From the NCBI GenBank assembly GCA_016195825.1, contig JACPYV010000051.1:1-50390 (forward strand): a stretch of DNA of 50,390 bases, in the 5' to 3' direction. The notes beneath the pieces are model-generated. The model made no database searches and was not told the origin of the DNA. It saw only the letters and a program-made list of their open reading frames with translations. This stretch comes from Burkholderiales bacterium (GTDB lineage: Bacteria; Pseudomonadota; Gammaproteobacteria; Burkholderiales; Burkholderiaceae_C). The position numbers were made by a program, and so were the translations under genes. Positions 44,899 to 50,390 of the stretch are shown in pieces. How positions within the stretch are numbered: the stretch's first letter is position 1; each line of letters opens with the position of its first letter.

Positions 44899-45300
44899 AT
44901 GCAAGTCAACCAGGACGCCAAACCCTACGACAGCATCAACGTGACGCCCATGCTGGACCTTGCCTATGTGCTGCTGGTCGTGTTCATCCTGATGACGACG
45001 GCCTCGGTGCAGGGTCTCAACATCAGCATGCCCAAGCCCAGCAACAAGCCCAGCACCGAGAAGCATGAGCTGAAGATCGTGCAGGTGATGCCCGACGGCG
45101 GCGTGCTGCTGAACGGCGTAGGCGTCAGCCTCGCGGAGCTGGAGACGCAGTTGGGCGCCGCCAAGGGGCGCGACGCGCAGATGTCCGTCGCGATCAAGGG
45201 CGATGCACGCACGCAGTACGCGAGCGTCATCGCCGTCATCGACCTGTGCAACAAGCTGCAGGTCAACATGGGCTTGGTGACGAGCCGGATCGGCACGTGA
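44899..45300 (+). CDS. exbD: ExbD/TolR-family biopolymer transport protein, copy 2
   Basis: 133 residues. INVTPMLDLAYVLLVVFILMTTASVQG carries the channel Asp at D20 and is nearly identical to copy 1 in the membrane segment; the periplasmic parts differ (KIVQVMPDGGVLLNGVGVSLAELETQL, AIKGDARTQYASVIAVIDLC). Two different ExbDs next to one ExbB suggest a heteromeric ExbD pair inside the ExbB pentamer, as reported for other Exb/Tol-type motors. Its TGA overlaps the next ATG by one base (TGATG). Confidence 0.93.
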   Translation: MQVNQDAKPYDSINVTPMLDLAYVLLVVFILMTTASVQGLNISMPKPSNKPSTEKHELKIVQVMPDGGVLLNGVGVSLAELETQLGAAKGRDAQMSVAIKGDARTQYASVIAVIDLCNKLQVNMGLVTSRIGT

Positions 45301-45977
45301 TGAAAACCCGCCACGTCAAGCTCATCGTCGTCGCCGCCTGCCTGCTGCTGGGCCTGGCCGTGTGGTGGGCCGTGAAGAACATCAAGCCCGACGGGCCCAA
45401 GCGCCAGGTAGCCAAGATCTCCATCCTGCCGGACACGCCGCCGCCACCGCCGCCACCACCCAAGGACGAGAAGAAGCCCGAGCCGCCCAAGGATGAGCCC
45501 AAGCAGGTGATGCGCGAGGAGCAGATCAAGCAAGTCGAGGCGCCAAAGCCGGCCGAGGCCATCAAGATGGAAGGCGCCGCGGGCGATGGTCCCAGTGCCT
45601 TCGCGGCGGGCAACGTGGCCAGGGACTACGCCGGCGGTGCGCCGATGACCGGCGGCGCCAGCGGCCCGGCCGGCACGGCGGCGGACCGCGCACAGGAACG
45701 CTTCTACGCCAACTCGGCCCGCCAGCTGCTGCAAGGCGAGATCGAGCGCCACCTGAAGGCCGAGGCCGAGACCCTAACCGCGACCTTCGCGATCTGGCTG
45801 GCGGGCGATGGCGCCATCCAACGCTTTGAACTGACCCCCAGCGGCAACGACGCCAACGACACCGCCATGCGTGCCGCTCTCGACGAGACCCGCCGCCAGT
45901 TCAAGCTGCCGCCGCCCCCGGCGCTGGCACTGTCGCAGCCGATGCGCTTTCGCCTGAGCGTGCGGCCCCAGGCCTGA
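45300..45977 (+). CDS. TonB-like energy transducer
   Basis: 225 residues from ATG 45300. One N-terminal transmembrane helix (about 8-26, LIVVAACLLLGLAVWWAV) precedes a Pro/Lys/Glu-rich periplasmic spacer (DTPPPPPPPPKDEKKPEPPK, about 43-75). The C-terminal domain (about 130-225) has a TonB-type layout (LQGEIERHLKAEAETLTATFAIWLAGDGAI, then DETRRQFKLPPP). It should span the periplasm and pull on an outer-membrane protein. Standard TonB partners need a TonB box; no TonB-dependent receptor is present here, and the nearest barrels are TpsB and the porin at 45998. The gene is coupled to exbD copy 2. Confidence 0.85.
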   Translation: MKTRHVKLIVVAACLLLGLAVWWAVKNIKPDGPKRQVAKISILPDTPPPPPPPPKDEKKPEPPKDEPKQVMREEQIKQVEAPKPAEAIKMEGAAGDGPSAFAAGNVARDYAGGAPMTGGASGPAGTAADRAQERFYANSARQLLQGEIERHLKAEAETLTATFAIWLAGDGAIQRFELTPSGNDANDTAMRAALDETRRQFKLPPPPALALSQPMRFRLSVRPQA

Positions 45978-45997
45978 CTTTGATTCCGAGCTGACCC

Positions 45998-47662
45998 ATG
46001 AAACCCATCCTCACGCTGCTGACTGCCAGCTTCATCGCGGCCGCCCTGCCGGCCCACGCCCAGACCGACAAGGAAGAGCTCGCCCGCCTGCGCGCGACGA
46101 CGCAAGCCCTGATCGACGCGCTCGTCGCGCAAGGCCTGCTGACGCGCGACAAGGCCGAGGCCATCCTGAAACAGGCCCAGGTCGCGGCCACCGTGCCCCA
46201 ACCCGTCACCCAAGCCCAGCCGCAGGCCGACGCCGCTGCGCCCAAGGTGCTGCGCATCCCCTACGTGCCCGAGACCGTGCGCCAGCAGATGCGCGACGAG
46301 ATCAAGGCCGAGGTGCTGGCCCAGGCCAAGGGTGAACGCTGGGGCCAAGCCGATGCGTTGCCCGACTGGGTGGGGCGCATCAGGGTCAGCGGCGACCTGC
46401 GCGTGCGTGGGCAGAACGAGTTCCTCGACAAGGCCAACGTGCCGGCCGATGTGTACCGCGCGCAGACGGCCTCTCCCGCCTGGTCGCCCGACCTGGCGAA
46501 CACGACCACCGACCGCCAGCGCCTGACGCTGCGCGGCCGGATCGAAGTGGATGCCAAGCTCAGCGACCAGGTGCTGGCCGGCGTCCGCCTGGCCACCGGC
46601 AGCACGGGCAACAGCGCCACGTCCACCTCCCAGACGCTGGGCAGCGACTTCAACCGCTACACCATCGGCCTGGACCGCGCCTTCATCCGCTGGCAGCCGC
46701 CGCTGTTCACCAACGGCCTGTCCGCCGACTTCGGCCGCATGCCCAACCCCTTCTTCAGCACCGACCTGGCCTGGCCGGACGATCTCGCCTTCGACGGGGT
46801 CGCCGCCAAGATGAGCCACGCATTCACGCCGCAGCGCGGGCTGTTTGCGACGGCAGGCGTGTTCCCCATCGAGGAACTGTCGCTGAGCACCCAGGACAAG
46901 TGGCTGCTGGGCGCGCAGGTGGGCGGCGAGATCGACCTGGCGCGCGGCGTGCAGTTCAAGCTGGGCCTGGCGGCCTACGACTTCCGCCACATGGAAGGCC
47001 GGCGCGAAACCAGCCCGCCGCCCAGCGGCCCACGCAGCGGCACGACCAGCTACTTCGCGTCGCAGTACGCCGCCGGCCTGCGCCTGAAGGGCAACACGCT
47101 GATCAACCTGAACGATCCCACCAGCACCGCCGCGCCGACCTGGGGCCTGGCATCCAAGTTCCGCCCGATCAACCTGACGGCCAGCCTGCAGCTGGACGGC
47201 GTGCTGCCGGTGCCGGTGGGCATGACGCTGGACTGGATCAAGAACACCGGTTTCGACGTGAAGGACATCGAGGCCCGAGCTGGCCTGCCGCTGACGGACC
47301 TGCACGAGAAGACCACCGCCGTGCAGGCGCGTCTGCAGGCCGGCGCCCCGAAGCTCGCGCGCCGCGGCGACTGGCAGGCCTTCGCGGCATACCGGCTGGT
47401 GCAGCGCGATGCGTGGATCGATGGCTTCACCGACACGACCTGGCACCTGGGCGGCACCAACTACAAGGGCTGGAGCCTGGGCGGCAATGTCGGGCTGGAC
47501 AGGAACTTCTGGCTCAGCGCGCGCTGGACCAGCACGCGCAACCTCGACGACGGCGTGCGCTTCTTGGCCGTGCCGGGCGACGCCACGTCCCTGAGCGGCA
47601 ATCTCAGCAGCGCGCCGCTGCGCATCGAGGTGCTGCAGTTCGACCTGAACGCGAGGTTCTGA
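45998..47662 (+). CDS. Outer-membrane porin (putative porin family, Porin_5-like)
   Basis: 554 residues. Sec signal (about 1-22, PAHAQ). Residues about 24-60 are a helical coiled-coil stretch (EELARLRATTQALIDALVAQGLLTRDKAEAIL), typical of this putative-porin family. A barrel follows with alternating strands (WVGRIRVSGDLRVRGQNEFL, RLTLRGRIEVDAKLSDQVLAGVRLATG, RAFIRWQPP, GRMPNPFFSTDLAWPDDLAFDG) and ends in a C-terminal aromatic (LQFDLNARF). It sits 20 bases after the TonB-like gene and 2 bases before the coiled-coil gene, so it belongs to the same unit. It may be the outer-membrane partner of the Exb/TonB-like motor, by position only. Confidence 0.9.
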   Translation: MKPILTLLTASFIAAALPAHAQTDKEELARLRATTQALIDALVAQGLLTRDKAEAILKQAQVAATVPQPVTQAQPQADAAAPKVLRIPYVPETVRQQMRDEIKAEVLAQAKGERWGQADALPDWVGRIRVSGDLRVRGQNEFLDKANVPADVYRAQTASPAWSPDLANTTTDRQRLTLRGRIEVDAKLSDQVLAGVRLATGSTGNSATSTSQTLGSDFNRYTIGLDRAFIRWQPPLFTNGLSADFGRMPNPFFSTDLAWPDDLAFDGVAAKMSHAFTPQRGLFATAGVFPIEELSLSTQDKWLLGAQVGGEIDLARGVQFKLGLAAYDFRHMEGRRETSPPPSGPRSGTTSYFASQYAAGLRLKGNTLINLNDPTSTAAPTWGLASKFRPINLTASLQLDGVLPVPVGMTLDWIKNTGFDVKDIEARAGLPLTDLHEKTTAVQARLQAGAPKLARRGDWQAFAAYRLVQRDAWIDGFTDTTWHLGGTNYKGWSLGGNVGLDRNFWLSARWTSTRNLDDGVRFLAVPGDATSLSGNLSSAPLRIEVLQFDLNARF

Positions 47663-47664
47663 AC

Positions 47665-48291
47665 ATGAAACGCTTCGCCCTCGCCTTGCTGCTCGTCGCC
47701 AGCCTCACCGTCCACGCGCAGGATGCCAAGGTCTCCAAGGAGCGCGAGGCGCTGCGTCGCGCCCAGACCGCATTGCGTGCCGCCCAGGAGCAGCAGTCCG
47801 CGCTGCAGGCTGACAAGGCCAAGGCCGAGGCCGACGCTGCCAGCGCGCAAAAGGACATCGCTGCCGCCAAGGCCCAGATCGCTGGCAGCGCCGCGCGGCT
47901 GAAGGCCCGCGAGGCCGAGCTGGACACGCTGCGCGCGCAATTGCAGGCGGCCAAAGACGCACAGCAAGGGGCCGACGCCAAGGCCGCCGAGCGTGAGCAG
48001 GCCTTGCAACAGCAGATCGTCACCAGCCGCCAGGAAGCCGCCGCCCGACAGCAGGCCAACCAGGCGCTGACCCAGCTGCTGGAACGCAGCACCACGGCGC
48101 TGGCCGACGCCGAGGCCAAGAACCGCAAGCTCTACGCGCTGGGCCAGGACCTGGTGAAGCGCTACATCGGCCGGTCCCCCGTGGAAACGGCGCTGCAGCA
48201 AGACCCCGTGCTGGGCCTGACGGCGGTGCGCTTCGAGGACCAGGCGGAGCAGCTGCGCGCAGAGCTGGCCGCGGCACGCGTCGTGCGCTGA
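47665..48291 (+). CDS. Periplasmic coiled-coil protein of unknown function
   Basis: 208 residues. Signal peptide (about 1-19, TVHAQ). Residues about 22-150 are an uninterrupted Ala/Lys/Glu/Gln heptad coiled coil (REALRRAQTALRAAQEQQSA, LKAREAELDTLRAQLQAAKD). A small C-terminal segment ends the protein (LYALGQDLVKRYIGRSPVET, about 155-208). The gene is 2 bases after the porin gene and the last of the unit. A coiled-coil periplasmic rod in this position could link inner- and outer-membrane parts or act as a chaperone. No family name can be given with confidence. Confidence 0.8.
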   Translation: MKRFALALLLVASLTVHAQDAKVSKEREALRRAQTALRAAQEQQSALQADKAKAEADAASAQKDIAAAKAQIAGSAARLKAREAELDTLRAQLQAAKDAQQGADAKAAEREQALQQQIVTSRQEAAARQQANQALTQLLERSTTALADAEAKNRKLYALGQDLVKRYIGRSPVETALQQDPVLGLTAVRFEDQAEQLRAELAAARVVR

Positions 48292-48427
48292 CCCGCGTCG
48301 GCCCTTGCCTACAGCGGGACTGCGCACGCCCCGACTGTGCAGACGGCCTGTGAGGCGCACATTGGTTGCCTGCAGCGCGCATTCAGGCGGCGGCCCCACG
48401 GTACGCCACGCGCGCCAGCTCAACCGC

Positions 48428-48433
48428 AAGGAG
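48428..48433 (+). promoter_or_regulatory. Shine-Dalgarno deciding the PRC-barrel start
   Basis: AAGGAG lies 6 bases before ATG 48440, favouring that start over the upstream in-frame ATG at 48305. Confidence 0.75.
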
Positions 48434-48439
48434 CCTCAC

Positions 48440-48781
48440 ATGTCTTATCCCACCATCTCGTCCTCCAAGGTCGAAGGCACCAAGGTCTACAACCTGCAGG
48501 GCGACAAACTCGGGTCCATCGACGACCTCGTCATCGACAAGCGCAGTGGCCAGGTGCGCTACGCCGCGCTGGAGTTTGGCGGCTTCCTGGGCGTCGGCAC
48601 CGACCGCTATCCGCTGCCCTGGGACATGCTGAAGTACGACACGGAGAAGGACGGCTACGTCGTCAACCTCGACAAGGGCCGCCTCGAGAGTGCGCCGCAC
48701 TACAGCGAGGACGAGGTGCCTGCCTACTCCGACGACTACGGCCGCAAGGTCTACGACCACTACGGCTTCCCCTGGATGTGA
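48440..48781 (+). CDS. PRC-barrel domain protein
   Basis: 113 residues from ATG 48440. Residues about 9-85 form a PRC barrel: SSKVEGTKVYNLQGDKLGSI, DDLVIDKRSGQVRYAALEFG, GFLGVGTDRYPLPWDMLKYD. The end (EVPAYSDDYGRKVYDHYGFPW) is the acidic/aromatic tail common to stress-related PRC-barrel proteins. It is cytoplasmic, without signal or membrane segment. It probably forms a stand-alone transcription unit with its own 148-base upstream region. Function in this clade is not established; some relatives are stress-induced. Confidence 0.9.
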   Translation: MSYPTISSSKVEGTKVYNLQGDKLGSIDDLVIDKRSGQVRYAALEFGGFLGVGTDRYPLPWDMLKYDTEKDGYVVNLDKGRLESAPHYSEDEVPAYSDDYGRKVYDHYGFPWM

Positions 48782-48794
48782 GGCCGTGAGCACA

Positions 48795-48817
48795 GGCCCC
48801 GCCCAGCTGGTGGGGCC
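48795..48817 (+). terminator. Hairpin after the PRC-barrel gene
   Basis: GGCCCCGCC (48795-48803) pairs with GGTGGGGCC (48809-48817), 9 bp with one G-U pair, around a CAGCT loop, 13 bases past the stop. No U-tract follows. Confidence 0.5.
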
Positions 48818-48960
48818 CGCCGGCGCATGCGGCCTTGTCCGACGCGAACGGCACCGTCACGCTGACACCGCTCGGCACCACATCTCCCTACTCTGACTGT
48901 CGGGGCGAAGGGCCTGAAGAAGGCCAATCGCCACCGCCCATCCATCTCCAGGAGAACCCG

Positions 48961-49509
48961 ATGACCAACCGATTCAACGCCCCCCGCCTGCTGTGTTCCC
49001 TTGCCCTGGTCGGACTGGCCGGTGCGGCCTCGGCCAACATCACCAAGCCCGTCTACTCCGCCGCCAAGGACGAACTCAAGGCGATGTACAAGACCGAGCA
49101 CGACAACTGCGGCTCGATGGCTGGCAACGCCAAGGACGTCTGCGTGGAGCGCTCCAAGGGCCATGAGAAGGTCGCGCTCGCCCACCTCGAATACCAATAC
49201 ACGGGCACGATCAAGGACCGCAACCACTACCTGGAGTCTCGCTTCGAGGCCAAGTACAAGCTGGCGAAGGAAGCCTGTGACGACAAGAGCGGCAACGCCA
49301 AGGACGTCTGCGTGGCCGACGCCAAGGCCGAGCACGACAAGGCCAAGGCCGACCTGAAGGCCAACAAGGCCATCGCCGAGGCACAGAACGACCAACTGGA
49401 AGCCAAGCTCAAGGCCGACTACAAGGCTGCCAACGAGCGCTGCGATTCGCTGTCCGGCAATCTCAAGGACAGCTGCCAGGCCAGTGCGAAGGCCCGCTAC
49501 TTCCAGTAA
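48961..49509 (+). CDS. Small exported protein with a threefold Cys-pair repeat, unknown function
   Basis: 182 residues from ATG 48961, preceded by AGGAGA. Sec signal (about 1-26, GAASAN). The mature protein is highly charged and helical (Lys/Ala/Glu/Asp-rich). It contains three copies of a motif C-x6-N-x-K-D-x-C: HDNCGSMAGNAKDVC, KEACDDKSGNAKDVC and NERCDSLSGNLKDSC. Each would close a small disulfide loop between helices in the oxidising periplasm. Family members occur widely in Burkholderiales as hypothetical proteins. No role is claimed. A strong terminator follows at 49561. Confidence 0.85.
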   Translation: MTNRFNAPRLLCSLALVGLAGAASANITKPVYSAAKDELKAMYKTEHDNCGSMAGNAKDVCVERSKGHEKVALAHLEYQYTGTIKDRNHYLESRFEAKYKLAKEACDDKSGNAKDVCVADAKAEHDKAKADLKANKAIAEAQNDQLEAKLKADYKAANERCDSLSGNLKDSCQASAKARYFQ

Positions 49510-49560
49510 TGCATCCCGTCAGCGCCCGGGCGCCGCTATCGGCCCCCCGGGTGGCCCGGC

Positions 49561-49595
49561 AACCCGGCGCTGCCCATTGGGCGCGCCGGGTTTTT
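49561..49595 (+). terminator. Rho-independent terminator after the Cys-repeat protein gene
   Basis: AACCCGGCGC (49561-49570) pairs perfectly with GCGCCGGGTT (49583-49592 region), followed by a short T run (to 49595). The loop is about 12 bases. It is the best terminator in the window. Confidence 0.85.
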
Positions 49596-49686
49596 GCATG
49601 GGCCGGAGCAACGAAGACGGTGCCCGGAGCAGCCGGCCACCCGAGGCATCCCCACGGGCCCGGGCGGGGCTGGCCGTGCCAGGTCC

Positions 49687-49923
49687 TCAGTTCGCCGCAA
49701 AGCAGTACAGCAGCCCGGCGCCGCCGGTGCTGACCAGCCTGGGTTGGCTGCAGCCCCGGCTGCCGTGGGCCGAGTTCCAGGATGCGTTGCCGACGCCAGT
49801 GCGGTCGAAGTGCCCCGGCTGCACCGAGCCGTCCTCGGCGCCGGACGTGTAGTTGCGGCAAGTCTTGTCGGCGCCCTCCGGATAGGCGCGGCCGTCCGGC
49901 GTGGAGCCGGTCAGGATGAGCTG
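49687..49923 (-). pseudogene. C-terminal remnant of a secreted lectin-like protein
   Basis: About 79 codons ending in GGAGLLYCFAAN and TGA (49689-49687). ILTGSTPDGRAYPEGADKTC, then NYTSGAEDGS, HFDRTG, SWNSAHGSRGCSQ and STGGAGLLYCFA match the C-terminus of a family of secreted bacterial proteins annotated as lectins, where about 150-200 more residues with signal peptide precede it. Those are missing: upstream of about 49923 the open frame merely continues on the antisense of a PLP-enzyme gene. Cys residues of the family core are kept. It is interpreted as a 5'-truncated remnant. Confidence 0.7.
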
Positions 49924-50390
49924 GCCGCCTGGCTGAGCATCCAGCCGCAGGTCGAGCACGTCATCTACCCCGGCCTGGCCAGCCACCCGGAGCACGCGCT
50001 GGCCAGGCGCCAGATACGCGGCGGCGGCGGCATGATCAGCGTTGCCCTGAAAGCCGACCTGGCCGGTCGCGCGGCGCTTCCTGGAGCGGGTGCAGCTGTT
50101 CACGCTGTCTGAGAGCCTGGGCAGTGTCGAGAGCCTGATCTCGCTGCCGGCGCTGATGACGCATGCCTCCATCCCGCCCAAGCCCCGCACCCGCCTGGGC
50201 ATCACGGACGCGCTGGTGCGGATGTCGGTGGGAATCGAGGCGGTGGAGGACCTGAGGCGCGATCTCGCGGACGCACTCGCAGCCATCGGACAGCCGCACG
50301 CGCGGTGCCGGATGCCGACCCCGGCGTTGCGGACGCTCCGGCGAATTCGGCTGGGGCCTGCTGCCTCAGGACGGCAGCGGACCCTGTGCA
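49915..50390 (+). pseudogene. Frameshifted 3' fragment of a Cys/Met-metabolism PLP-dependent enzyme (cystathionine gamma-synthase/lyase-like)
   Basis: From about 49915, DELAAWLSIQPQVEHVIYPG, LASHPEHALARRQIRGGGGM and ISVALKADLAG match the C-terminal domain of MetB/MetZ/MetC-type enzymes. At about 50060-50075 the homology moves one frame over (RRFLERVQLFTLSESLGSVE, SLISLPALMTHASIPP, RLGITDALVRMSVGIEAVED), then fades after about 50285 without a stop. The PLP-lysine domain (about 250 residues) is absent: upstream lies the antisense of a lectin remnant. So at least one frameshift and a 5' loss are present. It is non-functional as read. A sequencing or assembly error at a contig edge is an alternative. 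Confidence 0.75.

Noticed and set aside
49594..50112. Single + strand gene spanning the lectin remnant and the PLP-enzyme fragment
   Set aside because: Only the part after about 49915 has family similarity; the first 107 codons are antisense to the lectin remnant, and the frame ends at a frameshift within the PLP-enzyme homology.

Overview
The window reads as chromosome of a very GC-rich betaproteobacterium, most likely a Burkholderiales organism of the Roseateles/Pelomonas/Mitsuaria/Rubrivivax type. This rests on gene families recognised by eye (an EpsA-type LuxR regulator beside PEP-CTERM proteins, a short H-NS-family protein, the T2SS-like 'secretion system X' gene set, a two-partner secretion exoprotein) and on codon usage. 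No rRNA, tRNA, CRISPR array or transposase was seen.

Region 1 (1-11011, + strand) is a hemicellulose operon, probably for fucosylated xyloglucan or a related xylose-rich glycan. In order it holds the end of a GH35-like protein, a GH95 alpha-L-fucosidase, an SGNH/GDSL esterase with an N-terminal carbohydrate-binding-like domain, a cytoplasmic GH1 beta-glucosidase, a GPH-family sugar symporter, a GH43, a GH39 and a lipoprotein GH5. Five of its junctions are 4-base ATGA or GTGA overlaps. The parts suggest cleavage and deacetylation outside the inner membrane, import by the symporter, and final hydrolysis by GH1 in the cytoplasm.

Region 2 (11012-14881, - strand) holds a DUF1579-like protein and a NIPSNAP-like protein in one unit, an H-NS-family nucleoid protein, and an S8 subtilase. 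The subtilase's GlyGly-CTERM-like tail is intact in the DNA but lies one frame off the main reading frame.

Region 3 (14928-24751, + strand) is a compact type II-secretion-like operon: GspG, GspF, GspE, GspL/PilN-like, GspM/PilO-like, GspC/PilP-like, a GspD with a C-terminal cohesin-like domain, and three more pseudopilin-like proteins. It is followed by an EpsA-type LuxR regulator. A split conserved motif precedes both gspG and the regulator gene, which suggests common control.

Region 4 (25008-28614) has two related PEP-CTERM exported proteins around an exported protein with no sorting tail.

Region 5 (28677-48291) is a two-partner secretion locus. It has a TpsB transporter, a 4143-residue FHA-like TpsA with a roughly 520-residue Pro-rich linker carrying repeats, an ExbB fused to a DUF2341/LamG-like periplasmic region, two ExbDs, a TonB-like protein, a porin and a periplasmic coiled-coil protein. 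The tight spacing suggests one functional module: an exoprotein coupled to a proton-driven Exb/TonB machine. This is the best candidate here for an under-described system.

Region 6 (48440-50390) holds a PRC-barrel protein, a small secreted protein with a threefold Cys-pair repeat, a strong terminator, and then the 3' remnants of two unrelated genes (a secreted lectin on the - strand and a frameshifted Cys/Met-metabolism PLP enzyme on the + strand) joined at about 49920. That is either a rearrangement scar or an assembly fault.
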